64,000 bases of DNA from Rhodospirillales bacterium (lineage in GTDB: Bacteria; Pseudomonadota; Alphaproteobacteria; ATCC43930; CGMCC-115725). Under the pieces are notes generated by a model, which was given only the letters and a program-made list of their open reading frames with translations, made no database searches and had not been told where the DNA came from. The stretch spans positions 237,063 to 301,062 of the forward strand of contig JAQGIC010000062.1 of assembly GCA_028288725.1 (NCBI GenBank). The letters are read 5' to 3'. Below, piece by piece: positions 31,421-40,765 of the stretch. The number at the start of each line of letters is the position of its first letter. The stretch's first letter is position 1. A program made the position numbers and the translations under genes.

Positions 31421-33182
31421 CTTTTGGGCCCATTCCGGGAATATCGACGGTGAGGGCGCGATGGATTTCAGGCGTCTCTTCGATCGGCTTAAGCCCCAAA
31501 AGTGGCGCCATTCGGGCAATGATGCGCTGCACTGCCGGACCGGCGGTCCAGGCGCCGGTGGTAAAGCCGTAGGATGCCTGCGCCTTGTTGTTCCGATCGC
31601 CATGGGGCTCGTCGATGATGACATAGACCATGTATTGCGGGTCGCTCATCGGGAAGAACGAGATCAGCGACGACAGGTTGCCATGGTGCATGTAGCCGCC
31701 ATGGGCGCCGATCTTTTCGGCCGTGCCGGTCTTGGCGCCGACCAGATAGCCCGGCACTTCGGCCTTCTTGCCGGTGCCGTCGGTCACGTCGTAGCGGAAC
31801 AGCTCGCGCATCAGTTCGGCGGTACGGGGCGAGAGCACGCGCTGGCCCGGCGGCTGGAAGCCGGCCGGCCGCTTGATCAGGGTCGCGGGCTTCAGAATGC
31901 CGCCGTCGGCGACCGCGCTGGCGGCCACGGCCAATTGCACCGGGCTGACCGACAGGCCATGGCCGAACGCGATCGTCCAGGAATTGATCTCGCGCCAGGG
32001 ATTCGGCACCTGCGGGCTGCCGATCTCGGGAATCTCGATCTGGGCCGGGCGCAGCAGGCCCAGGCGGCCGAGGAAGTCCTTCTGGATCTCGGGCGACAGC
32101 TCCTGGACCATGTGGACCGAGCCGATGTTCGACGAGACGGCGAAGATCTGCGCCACCGGGATGGCGTGGTGGATCGGCTCGTCGTCATGGATCGTGAAGC
32201 GGCCGATCGTGATCGGCTTCGAGATGTCATACATCTTCGACAGCGTCGCGGTCTTGTTCTCGAGCGCCAGCGCCGTGTTGAAGATCTTGAAGACGGAGCC
32301 CATCTCGTAGACGCCGAGGGTCGCGCGATTGAAGATCGTCTCGGGCACGACCGTGTTGAGATCGTTCGGGTCGAAATCCGGCAGCGAGATCAGCGACAGC
32401 ACCTCGCCGGTCTTGATGTCCATGATGATACCGGTGCCGCCCACCGCGGTGAAGGCGTCGATCTGCTTCTGGATCTCTTCCTTCAGGATCGCCTGCAGGC
32501 GGATGTCGACCGACAGCTTCAAGGGCTCGGTCGACTGGCCGAGCGCCGCGTCGAACGAACGCTCGATGCCGGCCAAGCCCTTGCCGTCCAGGTCCGAGTA
32601 ACCCACGACATGGGCGGCGAGCGAGCCCTGCGGGTAGATCCGGCGCTCCTCGCGCTGGAAATCCAGGCCCGGCACGCCCAGCAAATTCACCTGATGTTCC
32701 TGGGCCGGCGTCAGGCGCCGCTGAAGCCAGACGAAACTCTTGTCCGAGGCGAGCTTGGCGTAGAGGTCGCTTTCCTTGGCGCCCGGCAGGATCCGGGCCA
32801 ATTGCTTGGCGAGCTTCGCCGGCTCGGCGATGGTGCGCGGATTGGCGAACAGCGAGGAGCTTTCCAGCGTGGTCGCCAGCACGACGCCGTTCCGGTCGAC
32901 GATGTCGCCGCGGCTGAAATGGGCCGGCTTGGCCACGACCGGCTGACCGAGGTGCGCCACTTCCGGATCCGGCGTCTTTAGCAGCGTCACGTCGGCCAGC
33001 CGCAGGCTGATGATGCCGAAGGCGAGCAGAAAGGCGCCCGCCGTCACCATCAGCCGGTTGCGGCTCAGCTCCAGCGAGCGGTTGACGCGCGTATCGCCGT
33101 CGGACGGTGCGGCCAGCGTCGGCTTGTAGTGACGCGGACGGCAGGGATTGTCGTCATCTTCCAGCGGGGCGACCGGTCTCAT
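31407..33182 (-). CDS. ftsI: Septal peptidoglycan transpeptidase FtsI (PBP3)
   Basis: Class B penicillin-binding protein cross-linking septal wall. 591 residues. After a polar N-terminus of about 50 residues comes one membrane helix (LMVTAGAFLLAFGIISLRLADV), a pedestal domain starting FSRGDIVDRNGVVLATTL, and the transpeptidase domain with EMGSVFKIF (nucleophile Ser and Lys), VSSN and AKTGTAEK. The ATG at 33182 overlaps ftsL by 4 bases. Confidence 0.97.
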   Translation of the reverse strand: MRPVAPLEDDDNPCRPRHYKPTLAAPSDGDTRVNRSLELSRNRLMVTAGAFLLAFGIISLRLADVTLLKTPDPEVAHLGQPVVAKPAHFSRGDIVDRNGVVLATTLESSSLFANPRTIAEPAKLAKQLARILPGAKESDLYAKLASDKSFVWLQRRLTPAQEHQVNLLGVPGLDFQREERRIYPQGSLAAHVVGYSDLDGKGLAGIERSFDAALGQSTEPLKLSVDIRLQAILKEEIQKQIDAFTAVGGTGIIMDIKTGEVLSLISLPDFDPNDLNTVVPETIFNRATLGVYEMGSVFKIFNTALALENKTATLSKMYDISKPITIGRFTIHDDEPIHHAIPVAQIFAVSSNIGSVHMVQELSPEIQKDFLGRLGLLRPAQIEIPEIGSPQVPNPWREINSWTIAFGHGLSVSPVQLAVAASAVADGGILKPATLIKRPAGFQPPGQRVLSPRTAELMRELFRYDVTDGTGKKAEVPGYLVGAKTGTAEKIGAHGGYMHHGNLSSLISFFPMSDPQYMVYVIIDEPHGDRNNKAQASYGFTTGAWTAGPAVQRIIARMAPLLGLKPIEETPEIHRALTVDIPGMGPKVAAN

Positions 33183-33586
33183 CGATCCCCCCCGGGCTTC
33201 AGCGCCGCGACGTTGGTCGGATGGGCCTGGGTCGGCTTGGAAGCGACCTGCATCGCCTTCAGCACGGCCTCGATCTTGACGTCGCCGCCCTCGGTGTCGG
33301 CTGGACGGTCGGCCTTCAGCGGCAACTGGTCGAAGCTGCCCATCTGGCCCGACGTGACCGGCGACAGCGCCAGATGGCGTCCGGCCATGTCGCCGATGCG
33401 GACCGGCTGGGTCAGGTAGCTCCATTCCGCCTTCAGCACGTGGATCGCGTCCTGATCGGTCACGGTCTGGCGGTTGATCTTGGCCAGTTCCTCTTCGAGC
33501 GACTGGACCTCGTACTTGACCTTGAACAGGCCGAATCCGAGGCCGCAGACCAGGACCAGCGAAACGAAGGTGGATGAACGCATCAT
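33179..33586 (-). CDS. ftsL: Cell division protein FtsL
   Basis: Small bitopic divisome protein. 135 residues: a membrane helix at about 4-22 (STFVSLVLVCGLGFGLFKVKYEV), then a heptad-like coiled-coil region (QSLEEELAKINRQTVTDQDAIHVLKAEWSYL) and a longer, Pro/Ala-rich periplasmic tail. Identified by these features and by its place between rsmH and ftsI rather than by strong motifs. Overlaps both by 4 bases. Confidence 0.9.
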   Translation of the reverse strand: MMRSSTFVSLVLVCGLGFGLFKVKYEVQSLEEELAKINRQTVTDQDAIHVLKAEWSYLTQPVRIGDMAGRHLALSPVTSGQMGSFDQLPLKADRPADTEGGDVKIEAVLKAMQVASKPTQAHPTNVAALKPGGDR

Positions 33587-34545
33587 GCTGCGATCTCCTC
33601 GGGCCAGGCGGGGGCGGCCGTCCGCTCGGCGACGCGGAGCTTGGCGGAGCGGGCGCGCGGATTGCGGGCCAGTTCTTGCGGGCCGGCGACGATCGGCTTG
33701 CGCTGGACCAGTCGGAAGCTCGGGGCCCGGCGCTGGGCCGAGGTGTCCGGCAGATGGCGCGACCCGGTCGGCTCGGCGCCGGCCCGGGCTTTGAGGAAAT
33801 TCTTGATCGCCCGGTCTTCCAGCGAATGGAACGAGACGATGGCGAGGCGCCCGCCCGCCTTCAGCAGCCGCTCGGCCGCCGACAGGCCCCGGGCCAGTTC
33901 GCCCAGCTCGTCGTTCACATAGATGCGCAGCGCCTGGAACGTCCGGGTCGCGGGATCGATGCCATCCTTACTGGACGGCACGCAGGAGCGCACGATGCGG
34001 GCAAGCGCCGCCGTGCGCTCGATCGGCGTCTCCGCGCGGGCGGCCACGATGGCCTTGGCGACGCGGCGCGACAGCCGCTCCTCGCCATAGCGCCAGATGA
34101 TGTCGGCCAGTTCGGCCTCGGCCATGGTGTTGACCACGCGGGCCGCATCCGGGCCTTCGCCGCCCATGCGCATGTCGAGCGGACCGTCGCCCCGGAAGGA
34201 GAAGCCGCGCTCCGGATCGTCGATCTGCGGTGAGGACACGCCGATGTCGAGCGCGACCGCATCGACCCGGTCGATGCCGAGCCGGGCCAGCAGGGTCGCC
34301 ATCTCGCCGAACTTGCCTTCGACCAGGGTCAGGCGCTCTGGATGGGCGGCGGCGATCGCCTGGCCGCTCGCGATCGCGGCCGGATCGCGGTCGATGCCGA
34401 TCAGCTTGACCGGCGCCGCCGCCAGGATCGCCTTGGAATAGCCGCCGCGGCCGAACGTGCCGTCGACCACGGTCTGATCGGGGGCCAATGCCAATGCCAG
34501 CACGACCTCGTCGACCAGCACGGGGATGTGCAGACCATGGGTCAT
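33583..34545 (-). CDS. rsmH: 16S rRNA (cytosine-1402-N4)-methyltransferase RsmH
   Basis: SAM-dependent N4-methylation of C1402 in 16S rRNA. 320 residues. HIPVLVDEVVLALAL at the start, SAM motif VVDGTFGRGGYSKAIL, DIGVSSPQIDDPERGFSF, and IVSFHSLEDRAIKNF. Overlaps mraZ and ftsL by 4 bases each. Confidence 0.97.
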   Translation of the reverse strand: MTHGLHIPVLVDEVVLALALAPDQTVVDGTFGRGGYSKAILAAAPVKLIGIDRDPAAIASGQAIAAAHPERLTLVEGKFGEMATLLARLGIDRVDAVALDIGVSSPQIDDPERGFSFRGDGPLDMRMGGEGPDAARVVNTMAEAELADIIWRYGEERLSRRVAKAIVAARAETPIERTAALARIVRSCVPSSKDGIDPATRTFQALRIYVNDELGELARGLSAAERLLKAGGRLAIVSFHSLEDRAIKNFLKARAGAEPTGSRHLPDTSAQRRAPSFRLVQRKPIVAGPQELARNPRARSAKLRVAERTAAPAWPEEIAA

Positions 34546-35018
34546 GGCGTGGCCCCGACGATGGGGGCGACCGGCCGGCTGGTCGGCAGGGTGAAGCCGC
34601 TGGCGCGGGCACTTTGGCGCCGCGCCTCCTGATGGGCCTCCTGCGCCGCCGGCTCCCAGATCTGGAAATTCTTGCCCTGGCCGACGAAGGCGACGCTGTC
34701 GGTGATGCCGACGAACTGCAGCAGGTCCTCGGGCAGAATGATGCGGCCCTCGCTGTCGAGCGGCAGCGTCTTCATATCGGCGAACAGGGCCGCCAGATTT
34801 TCATATTCCTCGGAAAACTCAGGGATCGTATCGAGTTGCGCCGCCATTTCCTGGACCCGGTCCAGGCCGCTGCAATCGAGCGCGTTGTGCTTGAACGAGC
34901 GGAAGGTCAGGATTCCGCTGGAATTCTGTCCGGACAACACGGTGCGAAAGGGGGCGGGTACCGAGACCCGCCCCTTTCGGTCGACCTTGTTGACGTAGGT
35001 GGACAGAAAAAGCCGCAC
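34542..35018 (-). CDS. mraZ: Transcriptional regulator MraZ
   Basis: AbrB-like ring-forming DNA-binding protein that controls its own operon in other bacteria. 158 residues, with two MraZ repeats, each with the Asp-x-x-x-Arg signature (KVDRKGRVSVPAPFR and PLDSEGRIILPEDL). The C-terminal 30 residues are extra and basic. The GTG at 35018 is chosen because GGGGGAG lies upstream and the protein then starts RLFLSTYVNKVD like its relatives; the frame runs on to 35123 but that reaches into the operator boxes. Three boxes precede it (35103-35127). Confidence 0.94.
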   Translation of the reverse strand: MRLFLSTYVNKVDRKGRVSVPAPFRTVLSGQNSSGILTFRSFKHNALDCSGLDRVQEMAAQLDTIPEFSEEYENLAALFADMKTLPLDSEGRIILPEDLLQFVGITDSVAFVGQGKNFQIWEPAAQEAHQEARRQSARASGFTLPTSRPVAPIVGATP

Positions 35019-35102
35019 TTGGGCTCCCCCAACTTCGCCCCTGGACGGTGGCGCGGCTGCCACGGGTGTTGGGTGTTCCCCCACACCAACCCCCTCCGTC
35101 AT

Positions 35103-35127
35103 TGGGATGACATGGGATATCATGGGA
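35103..35127 (+). promoter_or_regulatory. Array of three MraZ-type boxes before mraZ
   Basis: TGGGA occurs at 35103, 35113 and 35123, separated by exactly five bases each, the spacing reported for MraZ operators in E. coli. Here the boxes read on the strand opposite to mraZ. They lie just downstream of a candidate promoter, inside the transcribed leader. Confidence 0.7.
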
Positions 35128-35141
35128 AAATATGGTCGTCA

Positions 35142-35170
35142 ACATCACGGCTAGTAAAAGATTTAGTCAA
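35142..35170 (-). promoter_or_regulatory. Candidate mraZ operon promoter
   Basis: On the minus strand TTGACT (35170-35165), 17 bases, TGATGT (35147-35142). Predicted start near 35135, so the TGGGA boxes at 35103-35127 would be at about +8 to +32. Inference from sequence only. Confidence 0.4.
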
Positions 35171-35341
35171 ATCAAGATGCGCAAAGATCAGAGCGCAACT
35201 CCAAACCGCTACCATCGGGGTCCGCCGCTACCCGGGGCAGTCCTCGCGGGATATCCGATTCATCAGTTCTTTCCAGGAGGGAACTAAATCCTGTTCCCTA
35301 AACGTTCCGGGGGTGAATCCCGGCTTTCCCGGGCGGAGAGG
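35148..35341. other. Spacer between rnpB and the mraZ promoter
   Basis: About 190 bases. It holds CCCGG-GAAAG-CCGGG (minus strand) just after rnpB and GGGAAC-8-GTTCCC at 35279-35298; neither is followed by a T run. One may end rnpB. No gene seen. Confidence 0.4.
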
Positions 35342-35772
<431 letters not shown>

Positions 35773-35777
35773 CGCTG

Positions 35778-35806
35778 GCTTAACGGGTGCCGGCGGCCGG
35801 CGTCAA
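35778..35806 (-). promoter_or_regulatory. Candidate rnpB promoter
   Basis: TTGACG (35806-35801), 17 bases, TTAAGC (35783-35778). The predicted start, about 35771, coincides with the P1-defined 5' end of RNase P RNA, which supports it although the -10 is poor. Confidence 0.5.
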
Positions 35807-35824
35807 TGAATGTTCACGGGACCG

Positions 35825-35879
35825 TCCCATGTTTTCCCATGCCGATCCCGAATATCGGGACTCGGCCCATCAAATCCCA
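35825..35879 (-). promoter_or_regulatory. MraZ-type box array upstream of rnpB
   Basis: On the minus strand: TGGGA at 35879-35875 and TGGGC at 35869-35865, then TGGGA at 35839-35835 and TGGGA at 35829-35825. All four fall on one 10-base period. A TCCCGA-ATA-TCGGGA inverted repeat (35846-35860) is between the pairs. The outer pair overlaps the amidase stop codon. CATGGGAAAACATGG here matches the mraZ array at 14 of 15 positions. Confidence 0.6.
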
Positions 35880-36529
35880 TGAAGCGATGCGACTTGACCG
35901 ATCCTGAGCGCGGTTTCGCCGTCGAGCATGCCGTCGATGCGCGCCGGGCGATAGCGCCGCTGAAACGCGGCGATGGCGTCGGCCGTCGCCGTTTCATAGC
36001 CGATGGCGACCAGCAGCCGGGCCGGTTCGCCCGGGAGACCGGCTGCATCGGCTGCCGGCCACAGCCCGATGCCGCGGGCCGCGAGCCACGCCCAATCGAA
36101 CAGTTCGCCCGGATCCTGCTTGCGGTCGGGCGCTACGTCGGAATGGGCCAGCACGCGGGCCGCCGGAATGGCGTGGCGGCCGAGAATGCCCGTCGCGAGC
36201 GTCGCCAGCGCCGCCATCTGGGCCGTCGGAAACGGACGGTAGCCCCATTCATGGCCGGGATTGACCAGTTCGATCCCGATCGAGCGGCTGTTGATGTCGC
36301 GCTCGCCGGCCCAGAACGACTTGCCGGCGTGCCAGGCGCGCCGGTCCTCGGGCACCAGGCGATGGGCGGTGCCGTCCTCGTCGATCAGCCAGTGGCAGCT
36401 GACCTTGGCCGCGGGATCGCACAGCCGGTCCAGGGCCGCCCCGGCGCTCTGCATGCCGGTGTAGTGCAGCAGCAGGATGTCGACCGGAACCTGTCGGCCG
36501 TCGAAATTGGGCGACGGGCGCTCGATCAT
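35870..36529 (-). CDS. N-acetylmuramoyl-L-alanine amidase, AmpD/AmiD type
   Basis: Zinc amidase cleaving muropeptides between MurNAc and L-Ala. 219 residues. Zinc ligands are His22 in LLHYTGM and, in AHSDVAPDRKQDPG near residue 150, His and Asp. A C-terminal PG_binding_1-like helical segment (ADAIAAFQRRYRPARIDGMLDGETA) is present, as in AmiD rather than AmpD. No signal peptide or lipobox, so a cytoplasmic recycling role is more likely. ATG overlaps the glutaminase stop by one base (TGATG). Confidence 0.9.
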   Translation of the reverse strand: MIERPSPNFDGRQVPVDILLLHYTGMQSAGAALDRLCDPAAKVSCHWLIDEDGTAHRLVPEDRRAWHAGKSFWAGERDINSRSIGIELVNPGHEWGYRPFPTAQMAALATLATGILGRHAIPAARVLAHSDVAPDRKQDPGELFDWAWLAARGIGLWPAADAAGLPGEPARLLVAIGYETATADAIAAFQRRYRPARIDGMLDGETALRIGQVASLHGI

Positions 36530-37443
36530 CAGAAGATCGACAATTGGGTGAGGCGCGTCAGCGCTTCGAGCGCCGCGGTGCCGACCAGGGAATTGCCGGA
36601 TCGGTCCAGCTCCGGCGACCAGACCGCGACGCAGAATTTCGACGGCAGCACCGCGACGATGCCGCCGCCGACGCCGCTCTTGGCCGGCAAGCCCACCCGA
36701 TAGGCGAAACTGCCGACCGATTCATACATGCCGCAGGTCAGCATCAGCGCATTGATACGCTTTGCCTGGCGCTCGGTCAGCACGGCTTCTTCGAGCGCCG
36801 GCGACAGGCCGCGGTTGGCCAGCGGCAGGAAGGCGCGCGCGAGGTCGGCGCAGCTCAAGGCCAGCGAGCATTGATGGAAATAGGTGTCGAGCACGGCCGC
36901 GACCGGATTGCCGAGGCGGCCGTGGCTCGCCAGCAGGTTGGCCAGCGCGGCATTGGTGAAGCCGGTTTCCCGCTCCGACTGGGCCACGGCCTCGTCGAAA
37001 TCCGCCGCGAAATTCTGCGACAGCACGCGGACATAGTCGCGGATCGCGTTCTTGGGCGCCCGGCAGTGGGACATGACGCAATCGGTCACGACCAGGGCGC
37101 CGGCGTTGATGAACGGGTTGCGCGGGACGCCATGCTCATATTCGAGCTGGACCAGCGAATTGAACTTGCTGCCCGACGGCTCCTTGCCGAGCCGGGTCCA
37201 CAGCTCGTCGCCGACCAGGCTCATCGCCAGCATCAGCGTGAAGGCCTTCGAGATGCTCTGGATCGAAAACGGCTCCAGGGCATCGCCGATGGTGTGCAGC
37301 CCGCCGTCGATCGTGGCGATCGCCATGCCGAACTTGGTCGGCGGCACGTTGGCCAGCGCCGGAATATAGTCCGCGACCTGGCCCTTGCCGAAATAGGGCC
37401 GGATCTCATGGACGATGTTTTCGAGCAGTTCGCTATATTCCAT
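36529..37443 (-). CDS. glsA: Glutaminase
   Basis: Serine-dependent beta-lactamase-fold glutaminase, glutamine to glutamate plus ammonia. 304 residues, normal length. The catalytic Ser-x-x-Lys is in FSIQSISKAFTL (about 62-70). NPFINAGALVV and AKSGVGGGIVAVLP (Ser/Gly loop) are also conserved. It is in a run of minus-strand genes, one base overlapping the amidase, with 18 bases to the ABC-F gene upstream. Confidence 0.96.
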   Translation of the reverse strand: MEYSELLENIVHEIRPYFGKGQVADYIPALANVPPTKFGMAIATIDGGLHTIGDALEPFSIQSISKAFTLMLAMSLVGDELWTRLGKEPSGSKFNSLVQLEYEHGVPRNPFINAGALVVTDCVMSHCRAPKNAIRDYVRVLSQNFAADFDEAVAQSERETGFTNAALANLLASHGRLGNPVAAVLDTYFHQCSLALSCADLARAFLPLANRGLSPALEEAVLTERQAKRINALMLTCGMYESVGSFAYRVGLPAKSGVGGGIVAVLPSKFCVAVWSPELDRSGNSLVGTAALEALTRLTQLSIF

Positions 37444-37461
37444 TGCTCGAGCGGCTCCGGT

Positions 37462-39294
37462 TCAGGCGAGTTCAGCCTTTTTCATTTCCAGTTCCAGCCA
37501 GCGATCCTCGGCTTGCGCAATCTCCACATCCACAGCGTTCAGCCGGGTGTTGGCGGCGTCGAACGCACGGCGATCGCGGGCGTAGAGTTTCGGATCGGCC
37601 AGCTTCTGCTGCAGCTCGGCCTTTTCCCTGCCCAAGCTCTCGATCACGCTGGGCAGGCGCTGCAGATCGTGCTGATCCTTGAAGCCCATTTTGGCCGTCT
37701 TCGGCTTGGTGGTTCGCGCGGCGGCCGCGGCCTGCTTGGCCGCCTTGACCGGATCGGCCTTGGCCGGGCGCTGGCGCAGATAATCGGTATAACCGCCGAC
37801 ATATTCGGCGATCTCGCCATCGCCCTCGACCGCGATGACCGAGGTCACCAGCCGATCGAGGAAATCGCGGTCATGGCTGACCAGGAACAGCGTGCCGTCA
37901 TAATCGGCCAGCACCTCTTCCAGCAGCTCCAGCGTATCCATGTCCAGATCGTTGGTCGGCTCGTCCAGCACCATCAGGTTCGAGGTCTGGGCCAGCACCT
38001 TGGCGATCAGCAGCCGATTGCGCTCGCCGCCCGACAACGCCTTGGCCGGCGTCAGGGCCTGGCGATCCTCGAACAGGAAATCGCGCATATAGGAATTCAC
38101 GTGGCGCGGTACCCCCCGCACGAACACGCTGTCGCCGCGGCCCTCGGTCAGGTTGTCGCGCACGCTCGCCTCTTCGTCGAGGCGGCTGCGATGCTGATCG
38201 AAATAGGCCGGGACCAGATTGACGCCGAAGCGGATCTTGCCGGCGTCGGGCGGGATCTCGCCGGTCAGGATCTTCAGCAGGGTCGACTTGCCGGCGCCGT
38301 TGGCGCCGATGATGCCGATCCGTTCGCCGCGCACGATCTTGGTCGAGAAATCCTGGACGATCACGCGCGTGGTGGTGGTGCCGTCGGGCAGGGTCTGGGT
38401 GAAGCTCTTGGAAATGCCCTTTACTTCGACGACCAGCTGACCGCCGGTCTCCGACGAGGCGGCGCTGCCCATCTTGGCCTGGCGGATGCCGACGCGCTCG
38501 GCCTTGTCCGACCTCAGGTCCTGCAGCGCGCGGACCCGGCCCATGTTGCGCGTGCGCCGGGCCGAAATACCCTGGCGCATCCATAGCGTCTCGGCGATCA
38601 GCTTCTTGTCGAGGCGTGCCTCTTCGGCCGCCTCGGCCGCCAGCACGCGTTCGGCCCAATCGTCGAATCCCAGGAAGCCCTGGTCGAGCGAACGAAGCTT
38701 GCCGCGATCGAGCCAGAGGACACGGCGCGACAGGCGGTTCAAGAACGCGCGATCATGGCTGATCATCAGGATGGCGCCGCGATAGTCGGCCAACCGCGCC
38801 TCCAGCCATTCGATCGCCGGAATGTCCAGATGGTTGGTCGGCTCGTCCAGCAGCACCACGTCCGGCTCGGCGACGAAAACGCGGGCGAGCGAGACGCGGC
38901 GGCCTTCGCCGCCCGAGAGATCCACCAGCTTGCGGTCGGGATCGAGCCCGACCTCGTCCAGGATCGCCTCGACCTTGTAGCGCGTGGCGCCGTCCTGCTC
39001 GTGATCGGGCAGACCCAGGGCCACATGCTCGCCGATGGTCATGGCCGGATCGAATTTCGGCTCCTGCGGCATGTAGGCGACATGGGCGCCCGGCTGGATG
39101 AACCGCTCGCCGCGATCGAGTTCGATCATGCCGGACAGGCATTTCAGAAGGGTGGATTTGCCGCTGCCGTTGCGGCCGACCAGGCAGATCCGTTCGCCAC
39201 GCGCAACGGCGACCGATACCTCCTGGAAGGTGGGTCTGCCGCCGAAGGTGAGGGTCGCGTTCTGGAGGGCTAGGAGCGGCGGTTGAACCGCCAT
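37462..39294 (-). CDS. uup: ABC-F family ATPase, Uup-like
   Basis: Soluble tandem ATPase without membrane domains, acting on ribosomes or nucleic acid. 610 residues. Walker A GRNGSGKST near 39-47, signature LSGGEGRRVSLARVF and Walker B VVLLDEPTNHLDIPAIEWLE; second set GANGAGKST, LSGGERNRLLIAKVL and LMVLDEPTNDLDMDTLELL. The linker between the two is Arg-rich, and a C-terminal Lys/Ala coiled-coil domain (about 540-610) fits Uup. Shares TGATG with the J-domain gene upstream. Confidence 0.9.
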   Translation of the reverse strand: MAVQPPLLALQNATLTFGGRPTFQEVSVAVARGERICLVGRNGSGKSTLLKCLSGMIELDRGERFIQPGAHVAYMPQEPKFDPAMTIGEHVALGLPDHEQDGATRYKVEAILDEVGLDPDRKLVDLSGGEGRRVSLARVFVAEPDVVLLDEPTNHLDIPAIEWLEARLADYRGAILMISHDRAFLNRLSRRVLWLDRGKLRSLDQGFLGFDDWAERVLAAEAAEEARLDKKLIAETLWMRQGISARRTRNMGRVRALQDLRSDKAERVGIRQAKMGSAASSETGGQLVVEVKGISKSFTQTLPDGTTTTRVIVQDFSTKIVRGERIGIIGANGAGKSTLLKILTGEIPPDAGKIRFGVNLVPAYFDQHRSRLDEEASVRDNLTEGRGDSVFVRGVPRHVNSYMRDFLFEDRQALTPAKALSGGERNRLLIAKVLAQTSNLMVLDEPTNDLDMDTLELLEEVLADYDGTLFLVSHDRDFLDRLVTSVIAVEGDGEIAEYVGGYTDYLRQRPAKADPVKAAKQAAAAARTTKPKTAKMGFKDQHDLQRLPSVIESLGREKAELQQKLADPKLYARDRRAFDAANTRLNAVDVEIAQAEDRWLELEMKKAELA

Positions 39295-40040
39295 CAGGCT
39301 GTCCCTTTATGTTGTATGGCGAGCCGGTCATAGGCCGCGTTGATCAGCGCCAGCTTGGTGGTCGCGATCGAGACGAATTCCGCCGGCAGGCCCTGCGCCA
39401 TGACCCGGTCGGGATGATTGTCGCGCACCAGCTCGCGCCAGCGCTTCTTGATCGTGTCCATGTCCGACCAGGGCTCGACGCCCAGGATCAGATACGGGTC
39501 TTCTTCGACATGGGGCGCATGTTCGGATCCGACATGGTAGGCCCGGATGCGGCGGAAGCAGCGTTCCTCGAACCCGAAGATCTCGGAGATCGACCGCAGG
39601 TAGGAATCCTCCGCCGGCGTGATCACGCCATCGGCCTTGGCGATATGGAACAGGGCGCCCAGCAGATCTTCCAGCACCGATTTATGGTCGCCCAGCAGCT
39701 TCTTGACCTGGCGCGCGTAGGTCTCGGCGCCGACCGTGCTGCGCCGGGCCAGATTGAAGAAGAATTCGACATTGGCACGCTCTTCCGGCGGCGCGCTGAA
39801 CACCTGGTGGAACGCCTCGATCTCGACCGCGCTGACCGTCCCGTCGGCCTTGGCCATCTTGGCACCGAGCGCGATGACCGCGATGGTGAAGCCCACCTGC
39901 TTGGTCTGCTGCGGGCGCTCTTCGTCGCGGGTCCGGGACGCGTCGGCGTCGAGCGCGCGCATGGAGGCATCCTCGAGGCCGAACAGATTGCCCCAGGACA
40001 GCTCCTGCACCCCTTCGACGATGCGGGCCCAGATGGTCAC
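39294..40040 (-). CDS. TerB/J-domain protein (DjlA-like)
   Basis: Co-chaperone-like protein of about 248 residues. The middle is a TerB-like helical domain with acidic metal-binding pattern (KMAKADGTVSAVEIEAF and HIAKADGVITPAEDSYL), and the end is a J domain with the HPD signature (RELVRDNHPDRVMAQGL), which would stimulate DnaK. Unlike DjlA, no N-terminal membrane helix is seen. The GTG at 40040 gives MTIWARIVEG, a typical start; a TTG at 40100 would add 20 residues. Confidence 0.85.
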   Translation of the reverse strand: MTIWARIVEGVQELSWGNLFGLEDASMRALDADASRTRDEERPQQTKQVGFTIAVIALGAKMAKADGTVSAVEIEAFHQVFSAPPEERANVEFFFNLARRSTVGAETYARQVKKLLGDHKSVLEDLLGALFHIAKADGVITPAEDSYLRSISEIFGFEERCFRRIRAYHVGSEHAPHVEEDPYLILGVEPWSDMDTIKKRWRELVRDNHPDRVMAQGLPAEFVSIATTKLALINAAYDRLAIQHKGTA

Positions 40041-40134
40041 GGTCGGATCGACTCCCTCATCCAAGCTAACGGCATAGCGGTCGGCATCGCCTCTCGTCAA
40101 GAAACCTGGTTGCAGCGCAATAGAGACCAGCCTT

Positions 40135-40148
40135 TTTGCCCGGGCAAA
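40135..40148. promoter_or_regulatory. 14-bp palindrome in the divergent spacer
   Basis: TTTGCCCGGGCAAA is a perfect palindrome about 95 bases upstream of the J-domain gene start and 150 upstream of the hydroxylase gene. A candidate operator for either; binder unknown. Confidence 0.35.
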
Positions 40149-40205
40149 CAGTCGCAGGCCCCAACTCCAACTCGCGATCGGACCCTTTGTGATCTAAGTT
40201 TATTT

Positions 40206-40254
40206 CCGAACGGGAAAAGGCCGCGGGGGCGCACGGCCGTTCTTCCCCATTCGG
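40206..40254 (+). promoter_or_regulatory. Long hairpin upstream of the molybdenum hydroxylase genes
   Basis: An outer stem CCGAACGGGAA / TTCCCCATTCGG (imperfect) encloses an inner GGCCG / CGGCC stem. It lies 46 bases before the start codon of the small subunit and could be a leader structure or a terminator for upstream transcripts. There is no T tract. Confidence 0.35.
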
Positions 40255-40299
40255 CAGCAATGAACGGTGCGTCCTCGGGCAGCAGGGGGCTTCCAGACG

Positions 40300-40755
40300 A
40301 TGATCGAGATTTCCGTGAACGGCCAGGTCCATCGGCTCGATGTCGAGGATGACATGCCGCTGCTCTGGGTGCTCCGCGACGAATTGGGCATGACCGGCAC
40401 GAAATACGGTTGCGGCATCGGCCAGTGCGGCGCCTGCACCGTCCATGTCGATGGCGAGGCCCAGCGCTCCTGCTCGCTGCCGGTCAGTGCCGCTGCCGGT
40501 ACCAAGATCACCACGATCGAGGGCCTGTCGCCCGACAGCAGCCACGCGGTTCAGAAGGCGTGGATTGCCGAGGACGTGCCGCAATGCGGCTATTGCCAGT
40601 CGGGCCAGATCATGGCGGCAGCGGCGTTCCTGGCCGCCAACCCCAAGCCGACCGACGCCGACATCGATGCGAACCTCAGCAACATCTGTCGCTGCGGCAC
40701 CTATCCGCGCATGCGCAAGGCGATCCACCGCGCCGCAGCGCTGATCGTGCGCTAG
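40300..40755 (+). CDS. (2Fe-2S) subunit of a xanthine dehydrogenase-family hydroxylase (IorA-like)
   Basis: 151-residue electron-transfer subunit. Two [2Fe-2S] clusters: the plant-type one from Cys38, Cys43, Cys46 ([11 protein letters not shown]) and Cys58, the second from Cys96, Cys99 (QCGYCQ), Cys130 and Cys132 (ICRCG). It pairs with the catalytic subunit 10 bases downstream. There is no FAD subunit, which is the two-subunit pattern of isoquinoline 1-oxidoreductase and periplasmic aldehyde oxidases. It would have to be co-exported with its partner because it has no signal itself. Confidence 0.93.
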   Translation: MIEISVNGQVHRLDVEDDMPLLWVLRDELGMTGTKYGCGIGQCGACTVHVDGEAQRSCSLPVSAAAGTKITTIEGLSPDSSHAVQKAWIAEDVPQCGYCQSGQIMAAAAFLAANPKPTDADIDANLSNICRCGTYPRMRKAIHRAAALIVR

Positions 40756-40765
40756 GGAGGATGTC